The notes: generated by a model from the sequence alone, not told the origin. A stretch of DNA of 64,000 bases from CPC320 sp002336405 (GCA_949372595.1 CASIAN010000013.1:1-64000), one strand, 5' to 3'; counted from the stretch's first letter, positions 7,727 to 16,819 are shown. Made by a program: numbers and translations.

Positions 7727-8839
7727 TTAATTGGCGTTTGATATGGCCACCGCTTCCCGGCTTATGAGCGCTCCGGTCTCGGCGGCATAGACGTTGAGTG
7801 CATCGGTTTTGAAACGAACCCAGACTGTTTGGCCTTCAGTCAGCACAGTGTCGTGCCCAACCCGAGTGATCAAAGCCGTCTGCCCGCGCGTAAGTTGAAT
7901 TATCGTCTCCGGCCCGTTGGGTAAAACAGCAGTAATTTCATAGTCTTCTGCCGTTGGCGAAGTTTCTGCAGACACTGTGATATCCTCGGGGCGCGCGCCA
8001 ACAACCACCTCAGAGCACCCCGGAGCCCATGCAACATCTATACGGATATCTCCATTGGAATACACACTACCAAGGCTATTTTCTGCAGTCAGTTCAATTA
8101 GGTTGATCCGGGGCATGCCAACGAAATCGGCAACAAATGTATTTTCAGGTTGCCGGTAAAGTTGATCTGGGGGTGATATTTGCTGCACCTCGCCATCTTT
8201 CATGACCACCACACGCGTCGACATCGTCATCGCTTCTGTCTGGTCGTGGGTGACGTAAACTGTGGTGGCTTTTGCTTCGGACTGAAAGCGCTTTAGCTCT
8301 ACGCGCATATCCATGCGCAGGCGCGCATCAAGGTTCGACAGCGGTTCGTCCATCAAGAAAATCGGTGGCTGGGTCGCCAATAATCTTGCCAGCGCCACGC
8401 GTTGTTGCTGCCCGCCTGAAAGCTCTGATGGATACCGCTGGTCAAGATGGCCAAGTCCCACATCACCAAGCACCTCATCCAGCCGTGCATCGGCGAGGGG
8501 CTTGGGCGTCTTCAACACATCGAGGCCAAATTTCACGTTGTCACGCACGCTCATATGTGGCCACAGCGCATAGCTTTGAAACACCATGCCCAGATTGCGT
8601 TTACCTGGCGGAACCATTATGTTTTCCTCAGATGAGAACACCACGGTGTCGCCCATGATGATCTCGCCTGCATCAGGCGTCTCAAGCCCCGCCAGACAGC
8701 GCAGCAAAGTTGTCTTGCCGCAGCCTGACGGACCAAGCAATACCAAAAATTCGCCGGACTCGATTTCAAGCGAAACATTGTTCAGCACCGTTGCAGAACC
8801 GTATTTTTTAGTTAGATTGCGAAAATATATTTTTGACAT
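7727..8839 (-). CDS. ABC transporter ATP-binding protein (PotA/FbpC/AfuC type)
   Basis: This ATPase subunit energises uptake through the adjacent fused permease. Walker A is GPSGCGKTT, the signature is LSGGQQQRVALARLL, and Walker B is IFLMDEPLSNLD, followed by the switch histidine in YVTHDQTEAM. A C-terminal TOBE-type domain (about residues 240-370, with VVGARPEDI) is the usual regulatory part. The start at 8839 (MSKIYFRNLTKKYG) is chosen because GAGGAGG lies ten bases upstream. An earlier ATG at 8872 would overlap the permease gene by 17 bases and add non-family residues. It lies between the permease and the binding protein in one leftward operon. Confidence 0.92.
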   Translation of the reverse strand: MSKIYFRNLTKKYGSATVLNNVSLEIESGEFLVLLGPSGCGKTTLLRCLAGLETPDAGEIIMGDTVVFSSEENIMVPPGKRNLGMVFQSYALWPHMSVRDNVKFGLDVLKTPKPLADARLDEVLGDVGLGHLDQRYPSELSGGQQQRVALARLLATQPPIFLMDEPLSNLDARLRMDMRVELKRFQSEAKATTVYVTHDQTEAMTMSTRVVVMKDGEVQQISPPDQLYRQPENTFVADFVGMPRINLIELTAENSLGSVYSNGDIRIDVAWAPGCSEVVVGARPEDITVSAETSPTAEDYEITAVLPNGPETIIQLTRGQTALITRVGHDTVLTEGQTVWVRFKTDALNVYAAETGALISREAVAISNAN

Positions 8840-8855
8840 CAGACCCCGCGCCTCC

Positions 8856-10679
8856 TCAGGATTGTTTTTCACGTAGGCGGGCCATCTTACCCTTGCCGAT
8901 CCACATCAGGATCAACTCGCCAATAATCGTCAATAAAGCCACAATCAGCACCAGCGCGTTTGAAAGTTGCGCAAGCCCTTCTTCGGCATACCCAAAACCA
9001 ACTGTCATCAGAACCCGCGTTGAAGGGGTGATCAGCAGAATGATCAGTGACAGTTCGCGCATAACCCCGACAAAGCTCACCATCATTCCCGATAAAACGC
9101 CTGAACTGGCCAACGGCATGATGACCCGTCGAAACCGCATGGCCCAACTGGCGCCTGCCAGTTCGGCGGCTTCCTCAAGCTCTTGGCCGATTTGCGTGAT
9201 GGCCATCACACCGGTTTTGACCGAATATGGCAGTCGGCTGACAACCGAAATCAGCACCAGCAGTGTAAATGTACCGTAAAGCGCGGGGATCGGTCCGACA
9301 GGTTCAGCAAACAGCGTCAGATACATCGCGCCGAAGGCGATGGTCGGAAATAGAAAGGGGACAAAAGCGATCTGATCAAGGGCGCGGGCCAAAGGGTTGT
9401 GGGCGCGCCGCACAGTAATATAGGCGATCACCAGCCCAACAACCGAGGCAATAATCGCCGAGATAAACGCCAGCTTCAGGGTGTTCCATGTTGCCCCCAG
9501 AATAATGTTATTGTGCAAAACGCCAGGCTCACCAAAGCCGATGTCTGGGTTTGAGCGACCCACCCAGAAATGTGGTGTCAGGTTTTCCAACCCGTAAAAT
9601 CCATCAATCAACATCACCGATTGCACAGCCAGCAAGATCAGTGGAACAATCCCCACCATAAACGCGAAGAACGCAACCGCTAAAAAGATCGGCCAGCGCC
9701 ATCCACCCAGTGCGATGACACGGCTACGAAAGCCTTTGCCACTGATCGTCTCGAACCTGCGGGTTTTATTACCGACGAACCGGTTAGACAGATAGATAGA
9801 TACGAGAGACATAAGGATCAAAACAATCGCCAGCACAAAAGCTAATGAGTCGAGACCCAGCGTCAAGTTTGCGTAGACCATTGTCGCCACAGTATGAAAT
9901 TGCGTCGGCGCACCCAATAAAAACGGCAACGCAAATTGACCGATGGTTTTTCCAAACGTCAGGATGAGTGCCGCGACAAAAGCCGGTGCCACAACCGGGA
10001 ATGTGATGCGGCGCAACGTCATCAAACGCCCAGCCCCTGAAATCAGCGCACTTTCCTCCATTTGGGAGTCGATTGTTGCCAGTGCGCCCGCAACCAGAAG
10101 ATAGGCGAAAGGGAAGTAATGGATTGCGAGCGTGATCGAGATCGGGAACGCGCCATAAGACAACCATTCTGGCGGCGCAACACCCAAAAATGCCTCATAG
10201 ATGCCCGGCTGCCCACCCACTTTGGGACTGCGGAAAACCGTTTCCCAAGCAAGGGCAATCGCGAATGACGGAACAATATAAGGCAGGGTTAAAACAGGCT
10301 GAAGCCAGCGTTTGCCCGGCATGTCAGAACGCACTACGCACCACGCCAGAACGCCACCCGCCACCAACGCAAGTATGGTCGCCGCGATACCAGTTTTCAA
10401 AGTATTGAGCAGTGGGCCGTAGAGCATCTTGCTCGACAAAGGCCCGGTTGTCGCCTGAAGCCAATGAAACCAAGTGAACTCGCCGGGAACTGCTTGACGC
10501 GATATGCGGCGATCTCCTTGACCCCACGTCAATGTTTCGATCACCAATTGCACAAATGGCCAGACGACCAAATAGGCCAATACTGCCAGCAAAAGCAGCA
10601 TTGTAATATTAACTGGATCTGTGATCGCCCGCCTGAATTGAGACGCGCCTTTACGACTGATGTGAAAAAATTCGCTCAT
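8856..10679 (-). CDS. ABC transporter permease, two fused permease domains
   Basis: This 607-residue membrane protein carries two binding-protein-dependent permease domains in tandem (roughly residues 60-300 and 380-600), the FbpB/AfuB architecture, so one gene supplies the whole channel. It has about 12 hydrophobic segments. The first EAA-type loop is about ESALISGAGRLMTLRRITFP and the second about EEAAELAGASWAMRFRRVIM, which contact the ATPase. Its start overlaps the stop of the rpiR-type regulator by four bases, so the operon begins with the regulator. No frameshift is seen. Confidence 0.92.
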   Translation of the reverse strand: MSEFFHISRKGASQFRRAITDPVNITMLLLLAVLAYLVVWPFVQLVIETLTWGQGDRRISRQAVPGEFTWFHWLQATTGPLSSKMLYGPLLNTLKTGIAATILALVAGGVLAWCVVRSDMPGKRWLQPVLTLPYIVPSFAIALAWETVFRSPKVGGQPGIYEAFLGVAPPEWLSYGAFPISITLAIHYFPFAYLLVAGALATIDSQMEESALISGAGRLMTLRRITFPVVAPAFVAALILTFGKTIGQFALPFLLGAPTQFHTVATMVYANLTLGLDSLAFVLAIVLILMSLVSIYLSNRFVGNKTRRFETISGKGFRSRVIALGGWRWPIFLAVAFFAFMVGIVPLILLAVQSVMLIDGFYGLENLTPHFWVGRSNPDIGFGEPGVLHNNIILGATWNTLKLAFISAIIASVVGLVIAYITVRRAHNPLARALDQIAFVPFLFPTIAFGAMYLTLFAEPVGPIPALYGTFTLLVLISVVSRLPYSVKTGVMAITQIGQELEEAAELAGASWAMRFRRVIMPLASSGVLSGMMVSFVGVMRELSLIILLITPSTRVLMTVGFGYAEEGLAQLSNALVLIVALLTIIGELILMWIGKGKMARLREKQS

Positions 10680-11557
10680 GCGCCGCCTTTGTCACTCAGT
10701 AGATTTGCCCGGAGGCTTTCAAGCCCTTCGAGGCCTTTGACGGCGCGCTTTGGATCCTTGTGCGCAACCGTCATCGCAAGTGCTTCGCACACCACAATCG
10801 GGCCTGTACGCAATTGCATAACACTCTCATCAGGCCGGCTGACTGACAATGAGACGTCGGCCCGAGGGCGAATTGTTGGCCCAGTAGAATCGCTGACGAC
10901 AATTGATTTTGCGCCAATCCCAGCTGTGTGTGCGATCAGACCCTCATAGCCTGCCGGCAATGAATCGGGCGCTTGAAATGCAAAAAAGACCACGGCATCA
11001 TCTTCACTCAACGCCATAAATTTTTCCGCCAAGTCCCGCCGCTGGAGATTAAGGGCGACGTTCGTCTGAAAGCCGATCCGACGCAAGCGGCGGTCAAGAT
11101 GCAGCACCAAGGGACCAGCGCTGCCACGGCCAACGATGTGGATAGTGCTTGCTTTGGACAAATGATCTGCGGCAATGTCAATTTGCGCTTGCGACAGGGA
11201 GTTAGAGATCGCATTCAGCGCTGCGATTTCACTCTCGATCAACGCGTTCAAGTTTGAGCCTTGCTCAATCGATTCCATCCTCTGTTGGCTGCGTTTTTCC
11301 GAACTCGCCTCTGGATGAACTTCCGAACGTATTTGCACCCGCAACTCAGGGTATCCGTCAAACCCAAGTTTATGGGCAAGCCGGACGACCGTGGATTTAT
11401 GCACATCTGCCTTTTCCGCCAGCTGAGCAACAGACAAAAACACAGCGCTTTTGGGGGAATTAAGCAACACAGACAGGATGGCACGATCCGACTCGGTTAA
11501 TCGACCATCGAAATGCTCAACAATTTTATTTAGCGAAGGTTGCGCACTGCCGTTCAT
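10676..11557 (-). CDS. RpiR-family transcriptional regulator with SIS domain
   Basis: The N-terminal helix-turn-helix of the RpiR family (residues about 1-80, with VAQLAEKADVHKSTVVRLAH) is followed by a C-terminal SIS domain (about 110-250; ASTIHIVGRGSAGPLVLHLD). SIS domains bind phosphorylated sugars, and RpiR proteins control sugar-phosphate catabolism in many proteobacteria. ATG 11557 (MNGSAQPSLNK) is preferred to an upstream TTG because CAGGAG lies nine bases before it; this gives 293 residues. It heads the ABC transporter operon and overlaps the permease start. It probably autoregulates the operon through the TGCAAC/GTTGCA palindrome about 50 bases upstream. Confidence 0.9.
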   Translation of the reverse strand: MNGSAQPSLNKIVEHFDGRLTESDRAILSVLLNSPKSAVFLSVAQLAEKADVHKSTVVRLAHKLGFDGYPELRVQIRSEVHPEASSEKRSQQRMESIEQGSNLNALIESEIAALNAISNSLSQAQIDIAADHLSKASTIHIVGRGSAGPLVLHLDRRLRRIGFQTNVALNLQRRDLAEKFMALSEDDAVVFFAFQAPDSLPAGYEGLIAHTAGIGAKSIVVSDSTGPTIRPRADVSLSVSRPDESVMQLRTGPIVVCEALAMTVAHKDPKRAVKGLEGLESLRANLLSDKGGA

Positions 11558-11606
11558 CTCATTCGACTCCTGAATCTGCAACTATATTATCAATAAATTT
11601 ACAAAC

Positions 11607-11622
11607 TGCAACATAAGTTGCA
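11607..11622. promoter_or_regulatory. Candidate operator: perfect palindrome TGCAAC-N4-GTTGCA
   Basis: A perfect 6-4-6 dyad lies 50 bases upstream of the rpiR-type start, and a third copy of the half-site (CTGCAAC) lies at 11576-11582. The surrounding sequence is AT-rich and suitable for a promoter. Position and symmetry fit autoregulation by the RpiR protein, but the binding protein is inferred. Confidence 0.5.
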
Positions 11623-11629
11623 AAAAAAT

Positions 11630-12760
11630 CTAAAAAACACCAAACGACGCAAAATGGGCATTGGCGGCTTACCACTCACAATGAAACTAAAAACGGCCAC
11701 GTGAATCGAACAGCCCAGTCCCGTTCAAAATGGGGGATTACCCCGGGCTGTCAAAGACGAATACACATATCTATGAGCCACTAAAAAGGGTAGAATGCAG
11801 AGGCAAAGGATGGCTTGCAAAGACGCGCACTGGTCATATAACTTAGTTAATTTCGACCTTAAAGTGCTCATACTCGCAAACCAGAATCATTAAGAATAGC
11901 AGCCTGAAATGGAACTCTGACCTACCTTAAAAGACTGCAGGTTTCTCGGAAAACTACGATAAAGTCTCTTTTGAAATTTTCTTAATTCCAAAGCTATAAT
12001 TTCCGTTCGACCCCCAATTTTCCATTACATCGCCAAGCAGAACTTTGCTCACGTTACAGAGGGGACCAATTTCAGTTTATTTCTGTTTGAGAGGTTTTAT
12101 GAAGCAACATTTTCAATGAAATAAATTAGTTATGTCAGGTATCGATATCTTATCATCCAAGACTTCCCCGATTAGAATTTAGAACTTGAGACGGACCAAC
12201 TGATACAACTGCACTCTGCAGTAATGGAAAACGGCAAACTTACTGCAAAATTTAATTTTGCATTATTTACATCAAGCTGATAGAGATGTGATAGGTTAAA
12301 CTGCATTCGTAGTTTTAAAAGGTGGAACTGAAGATGACAGAACTAAAAAAGGCAGCGCCAATTACGCGAAGACAAAAACTAATGGCCCAGATTGAAATTC
12401 ACAACAGATTGGTGAGCCTCTAGAATTTAGATACAGGATTAGACGCATCCAATCACTGTCCTAACCGCAGGGCAATAATCATTTCAAACTTGGTATGACT
12501 CGCTAAAGACTTTTAGTTGAGCCGTTGACGTCAAGGTTTCCTGGCTGGGGTTATTTCCATTTCGCGATTATCTTCTTATTTATAGCCCAAGCTACTTAGG
12601 CCTGAGAATAAACGCATAAACATCCAACGCTAAGCCCAGTTTGGGATGGCACGGGCACTTAAAAAATAACAGACGCGCAAAAATAAATCGATCACATCCC
12701 TCGACGGATGCGTGAGATTTCTCTTCAGGCGGCAAATTGAACTACTAGAGCGCCATCCAT
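11630..12760. other. AT-rich stretch without recognisable genes
   Basis: About 1.1 kb contains only very short open frames and many stops in all six frames. A partial inverted repeat (ACAGCCC near 11709 against GGGCTGT near 11751) could fold but has no T-run. The only start with a plausible ribosome-binding site is the 29-codon frame at 12334. The stretch borders an IS630 remnant and looks like decayed or acquired DNA. No tRNA-like cloverleaf was recognised by eye. Confidence 0.6.
12334..12423 (+). CDS. Possible 29-residue peptide, unknown
   Basis: An ATG preceded by AGGTGGAACTGAAG opens a short, basic, helix-prone frame (MTELKKAAPITRRQKLMAQI and nine more residues) that stops at 12423. It could be a small protein or the N-terminal stump of a lost gene. 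It is not recognised as any family, and confidence is low. Confidence 0.22.
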   Translation: MTELKKAAPITRRQKLMAQIEIHNRLVSL

Positions 12761-13000
12761 TTAATGTGCAACATACCCCGCAGCCCTGAAGCAGTTCTGA
12801 CATTCTTGTTGAGGGAAGAGTTCGCATGCTTCTGCGACAGATTCGAACAGCGTGTCGAAGGTGCGGGCCTTCATGCGCCGCAGGTGCGCTTTGAGTTTGG
12901 AAAATGCTATTTCGATGGGGTTCAGGTCCGGGCTGTAAGGCGGCAGGAAGACAAGCCAGTTTCCCTGCGCTTTCAGGAACGCCTGTGCGACTGAGTATGA
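12761..13000 (-). pseudogene. IS630-family transposase, C-terminal remnant
   Basis: The last 75 residues or so of this frame match the C-terminus of IS630/Tc1-type DDE transposases: WLVFLPPYSPDLNPIEIAFS, then KLKAHLRRMKARTFDTLFE and a C-terminal FRAAGYVAH. The glutamate of PDLNPIE is the last catalytic residue; the two catalytic aspartates would lie upstream and are absent. The frame continues upstream to 13207, but that part does not look like a transposase. It is an old, non-functional remnant. Confidence 0.8.
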
Positions 13001-13205
13001 AACATCAAATAAGGGCAGACCAGAAACGAATGATATTGAATTTCCCACCAATAATAGACATTTTTGGAACACCTTTCGTCCATTGACCACATCAGAATGA
13101 CAACCCGATAGGGCTTTGCCTCGTTCGAATTGCAAACTGAGGTACCTTCTAATTACTGCAAAACCAAAAGACCCGTTGTCCAATATCGATTTGCTGATCA
13201 ATAGC

Positions 13206-13586
13206 ATGAACGTGCTTATGGGGGAGCCAATAGGCTACGTTGCAATCTCTAAACATATACACAAGGCCCGCGAAGATATCGCTAAAGCCGGCAAAATTGC
13301 CAAAGATGTCGGGGCCGTTGCATTGAATATCACTGGCGCAGATGCGGGCAGGTCTTTGCCCACTTTCGATGAGACAGTGTCCACATTAGACGAGATAGAG
13401 GCCAAGCTGAGCAAGGGCTCGTCAGCCTCCATCACTCACATGCCCAGCGCCTCTTTGTACATTTCCAGCACAGCCTCTTCTTCGGCGATATCGTCTTTGT
13501 CGCGTTTGCGCAGTGCGATCACCTTGCGGATCACTTTGGTGTCATACCCGCGCGACTTCGCCTCAGACATCACCTCTTTTTGTTGA
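13206..13586 (+). CDS. Doubtful hypothetical protein, possibly a fragment
   Basis: An ATG at 13206 opens a frame with a protein-like helical segment (HKAREDIAKAGKIAKDVGAV, then TFDETVSTLDEIEAKLSKGS). The last 50 codons lie antisense to gapR and become serine-rich, as shadow frames do. It may be the remains of a gene cut by the IS630 fragment. It is not recognised as a known family, and the opposite strand is also open over 13235-13435. Confidence 0.25.
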   Translation: MNVLMGEPIGYVAISKHIHKAREDIAKAGKIAKDVGAVALNITGADAGRSLPTFDETVSTLDEIEAKLSKGSSASITHMPSASLYISSTASSSAISSLSRLRSAITLRITLVSYPRDFASDITSFC

Positions 13587-13690
13587 TCCGCAATATCTTT
13601 CTTTTCTGCCTCCAAACGCTCGAAGCGTTCAATAAATTGGCGCAACTCATTTGCGGTCACGCGATAATTGGCGTCGCTCTCGTCGGTCAT
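13436..13690 (-). CDS. gapR: GapR-family DNA-binding protein (DUF2312)
   Basis: This 84-residue protein matches the DUF2312 family, whose Caulobacter member GapR is an essential nucleoid protein that binds overtwisted DNA ahead of replication and transcription. Recognisable parts are NYRVTANELRQFIERFERLE, a coiled-coil helix rich in K/E, and SRGYDTKVIRKVIALRKRD. ATG 13690 is chosen because it gives the family's usual N-terminus and has an AGGAGAG site seven bases upstream; the longer frame to 13783 adds unrelated residues. Length agrees with the Caulobacter protein (89). It appears to be transcribed alone. Confidence 0.9.
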   Translation of the reverse strand: MTDESDANYRVTANELRQFIERFERLEAEKKDIADQQKEVMSEAKSRGYDTKVIRKVIALRKRDKDDIAEEEAVLEMYKEALGM

Positions 13691-13836
13691 TAATCTCTCC
13701 TGTTCACTGGCATAGACCGATACAAGCCCCGGCCCTGCGCCGCAAGCCGTCAATCGAAATCTTTCACGGACACGCCTTGCCATGCGCGGGCGGGTCCAAT
13801 ACCCTTTGCTAGTTTTTAAAACGCAAAAGGCTTGAG

Positions 13837-14052
13837 ATGTACGTTCTAATATGGGGTGGCGCCGCCGTGACGCTATGCAGTCTTGTGGGGATGTTATGGT
13901 GCATCGCCAAGGTCAGAAATGCCCGCAATGCAAGTTTACCCGACGAAGAGCTTAGGCTGGTGATGGCGCAGATTTTGCCTAGAAATCTGGCCGCATTATT
14001 TCTATCTGCGATCGGGTTGATGATGGTAGTTGTGGGAATTTTACTTAGCTAA
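13837..14052 (+). CDS. Small two-helix membrane protein
   Basis: This 71-residue protein has hydrophobic helices at about residues 4-24 and 49-70, separated by a charged loop (KVRNARNASLPDEELR). The helix-loop-helix layout is typical of small inner-membrane proteins that are conserved but uncharacterised. It diverges from gapR with about 145 bases between starts. No function is assigned. Confidence 0.65.
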   Translation: MYVLIWGGAAVTLCSLVGMLWCIAKVRNARNASLPDEELRLVMAQILPRNLAALFLSAIGLMMVVVGILLS

Positions 14053-14278
14053 GGCGCGCTTGCCAGACGACTTCTCGTGGTTTGCGCATGCCTGATCGCA
14101 GGCGCCAGCCACCAACTTTTCTGCCCCCTACATCAATCGAACACTGCACCCTTTGGAAACCATATTTTCCATTTTGCTGCTCAAATAGAATAAATTCCTG
14201 CTATTATCAAAAAAATAACGCCTTTCTCCCTTGCATGACTTTTGCGCCTGCTTAGATTAGACTCAAAGGAGATACGCC

Positions 14279-15142
14279 ATGCACGCGCCGACACAGTCGT
14301 TCTTCGACATAACAACGAACACAGCCTCCTACGTGGTCAGAGATCCGTCAGGAACATCCTGCGCCATCATCGACAGCGTTTTGGATTTTGACTATGCATC
14401 TGGCCAGACAGACACCAAAGCCGCCGATCAAATCATCGCTTGGGTAAAAGCTGAGCAACTCGATGTAAAATGGATACTCGAAACCCACGCCCATGCCGAC
14501 CATCTGTCTGCCGCGCCTTATCTGCAAGAGCGCCTGGGCGGACAAATTGGCATCAGTGAGCAGATCAAAGTGGTTCAGGATACTTTTGGAAAAGTATTTA
14601 ACGAGGGCACTGAATTTGAACGTGACGGCAGCCAGTTCGACCGCCTATTTAGCGAGGGTGACAGCTTTCATATCGGACAATTGCGGGGGGATGTCATGTA
14701 CACCCCAGGCCATACGCCGGCCTGCGTTACTTATGTGCTAGGGGATGCGGCGTTTGTCGGAGATACTTTGTTCATGCCAGATTTCGGCACTGCGCGCTGC
14801 GACTTTCCGGGTGGATCCTCCGCAACGCTCTATCAATCGATTCAGAAAATACTATCGCTGCCCGACGAGACCCGGATCTTTGTGTGCCATGATTACAAAG
14901 CACCTGGGCGCGACGTCTTTGCGTGGGAAACCACTGTGGGTGAACAAAAAGCGCGCAATGTGCATGTCGGCGCTGGCAAAGACCAAGACACTTTTGTCCA
15001 TATGCGTGATGCGCGAGATGCCCAGCTTGCGATGCCTAGGCTGATCATCCCGTCACTGCAGGTCAATATGCGGGCTGGCAAGATGCCACAAGCCGACGAA
15101 AACGGAGATGTATATCTCAAGGTGCCGATCAATAAAATGTAA
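14279..15142 (+). CDS. Metallo-beta-lactamase-fold persulfide dioxygenase-like protein
   Basis: This 287-residue protein is of the ETHE1/Blh group, which oxidises glutathione persulfide to sulfite with a single Fe(II). The metal-binding THAHADHLS motif is at about residues 69-77, followed by the histidine in MYTPGHTPACVTY, the bridging aspartate in FVGDTLFMPD, and the last histidine in RIFVCHDYKAPG. AAAGGAGAT lies just before the ATG. The next gene, 80 bases downstream, encodes the DUF442 partner domain that in Blh proteins is fused to the dioxygenase. The pair therefore looks like a split Blh system for sulfide detoxification. Confidence 0.88.
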   Translation: MHAPTQSFFDITTNTASYVVRDPSGTSCAIIDSVLDFDYASGQTDTKAADQIIAWVKAEQLDVKWILETHAHADHLSAAPYLQERLGGQIGISEQIKVVQDTFGKVFNEGTEFERDGSQFDRLFSEGDSFHIGQLRGDVMYTPGHTPACVTYVLGDAAFVGDTLFMPDFGTARCDFPGGSSATLYQSIQKILSLPDETRIFVCHDYKAPGRDVFAWETTVGEQKARNVHVGAGKDQDTFVHMRDARDAQLAMPRLIIPSLQVNMRAGKMPQADENGDVYLKVPINKM

Positions 15143-15222
15143 TCAGCGATCTGATGCGTCACTGCTCAATGAAACCGGCTTGGGCACTGGACAGGAATGT
15201 CATTGAGCTCTAACATCGGGTC

Positions 15223-15651
15223 ATGGAAATCCATAAAGTAACCCATAACTTCTTTGTTAGTGCTCAGATAGAGACCGCTGACACAGATGCGATTGCTGAG
15301 GCTGGCATTGTGCGGGTCATTTGTAACCGGCCAGATCAAGAAGTGCCCGTCCCGCTGCAGGCAGACGCTATTGGGTCTGCGGTGCGCGCCGCAGGTATAG
15401 ATTTTGCAGTTTTACCAATCACCCATCAATCGATGACGCAGAGCGCTGTTGCCCAGCAGTCTGAGCTGATAAATTCTGCTGATGGGCCAGTTCTGGCCTA
15501 TTGCGCGTCAGGTACGCGGTCGACGGTGATTTGGGCGCTGGGACAGGTTGGCACCCTGTCAGTAGACGAGATCCTAAACTGCGCGGCACAGGCCGGATAC
15601 GATCTGTCAGATCTGCGGCCAACCTTGCAAGGTCTTTCAACGAACGTTTGA
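15223..15651 (+). CDS. DUF442/TIGR01244-family phosphatase/sulfurtransferase-like protein
   Basis: This 142-residue protein has a dual-specificity-phosphatase-like fold. The active-site loop YCASGTRSTV (cysteine near residue 92) and the N-terminal NFFVSAQIETADTDAIAEAG are characteristic of TIGR01244. In Blh proteins this domain precedes the persulfide dioxygenase and is thought to supply sulfurtransferase or thiol chemistry. Here it is a separate gene behind the dioxygenase, probably in the same operon. Its exact reaction is unproven. Its stop is three bases from the converging SpoA-protein gene. Confidence 0.85.
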   Translation: MEIHKVTHNFFVSAQIETADTDAIAEAGIVRVICNRPDQEVPVPLQADAIGSAVRAAGIDFAVLPITHQSMTQSAVAQQSELINSADGPVLAYCASGTRSTVIWALGQVGTLSVDEILNCAAQAGYDLSDLRPTLQGLSTNV

Positions 15652-15654
15652 CTA

Positions 15655-16740
15655 TCAGTGGGCTTCGGACAGCCCCAAAACAGGGGGCTGCAAGACCTCA
15701 TCACCCGCGGCGTCATCGCCGGAAAAAGTGTTGGCAACGTCCGGCAAAGTGGCAATTTCGCGGGTGTGACATATTTGTGCACCTAACACAGCAGAGGTTG
15801 CGGTATGGTCACCTAAAATTTTTGTATCCTCAAATTCGGTTTCGACATCTCTACCGCTCTCATGGCCTTGACCTGACGAGGGCCAAAGCAGGCGGATCGC
15901 ACGCATCCCCTGAGATTGACCAAGGTGGGCAGAAAACTTGAAATCTGTTTTATTAGCGCAGACAGTAACTTGCTCCATTATGGCTTGCGGCAAGGGTAGA
16001 AGGTCGCCTACGGCCAACTTTTCAGCACGCTCAAGCGGCAATGTGAGCTGGGTCAGAAAAACGTTCAATTCCGCCGCAACGTCCAACCAGGGTGTCGCTG
16101 TTTTAGTGACCTCCATGATATTTACCGAAGGCATGAGTTCTGCCGGTGTTCCACGCTCGGGGAACGCCAGCACCAAGCTCGCACATTTGGCATTATCGGC
16201 TAGATCTAATTTGACCTTAAAGACCTGAAAATATTCAGCTGGCAAGGCCGCCCCCAGATCAAGATAGTCCTCAACACGCTCATGATATTTAAAATCACGA
16301 ATCCACCAATTTTCCATCGCCGGCTTCAGAGATTGCGACAACTCGGCCAATAGCAAATCAACCATCGGCGCAACAAGCGCGGCATCCGTCTGTGTCGGCA
16401 CCCGTGGTTCGGCAGGACGCTTGGACACCTGCCCGACGGTCAATATCTCAATAAAAGCCGCAAGGCCCTGTGGATCTAATGCCACCAACCCACGGCAGGA
16501 CCCCGGCCCGTCGATCAATAATAAAAGATGACTACTCACCAACCCAGAAACCAAATCTCTAGCAGCCAGCAACTGATGCCCCACATCTTGGACAAGAACG
16601 GGCATACTAAAAATTTGATCAATCGACTGCACCAGAGCCACGCTTAAAGTTTTACCAGGTGTCATACCTTTAGCATCCTGCGCTTGGCGCACCAATGCAG
16701 CTTTACGACGCAAAATTGGGTCAGGGGTTTGTTCGCTCAT
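15655..16740 (-). CDS. FliM/FliN-like protein with C-terminal SpoA domain
   Basis: This 361-residue protein has a FliM-like middle part (LLLIDGPGSCRGLVALDPQG, about residues 70-90; then PMVDLLLAELSQSL). A SpoA motor-switch domain follows near residues 240-285 (LAVGDLLPLPQAIMEQVTV, then GMRAIRLLW). A poorly conserved tail of about 75 residues follows. ATG 16740 (MSEQTPDPILRRKAAL) is chosen; the frame upstream runs into the kinase gene. SpoA proteins form the flagellar C-ring or type III sorting platform, but no flagellar gene is nearby. It follows the symporter-kinase gene by 79 bases, so it may be an output or cofactor of that regulatory cluster. Confidence 0.72.
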   Translation of the reverse strand: MSEQTPDPILRRKAALVRQAQDAKGMTPGKTLSVALVQSIDQIFSMPVLVQDVGHQLLAARDLVSGLVSSHLLLLIDGPGSCRGLVALDPQGLAAFIEILTVGQVSKRPAEPRVPTQTDAALVAPMVDLLLAELSQSLKPAMENWWIRDFKYHERVEDYLDLGAALPAEYFQVFKVKLDLADNAKCASLVLAFPERGTPAELMPSVNIMEVTKTATPWLDVAAELNVFLTQLTLPLERAEKLAVGDLLPLPQAIMEQVTVCANKTDFKFSAHLGQSQGMRAIRLLWPSSGQGHESGRDVETEFEDTKILGDHTATSAVLGAQICHTREIATLPDVANTFSGDDAAGDEVLQPPVLGLSEAH

Positions 16741-16819
16741 AGGGTCAACTGATGCCTTGCAATAGTTAACCGTCAAGATAGCCGCAACCAGGTTACTAAA
16801 TACTTTATTTAAACGCCTA

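Noticed and set aside
11700..11755. Inverted repeat ACAGCCC/GGGCTGT considered as a terminator
   Set aside because: There is no T-run on either side, no gene ends nearby, and the stem is short relative to its loop.
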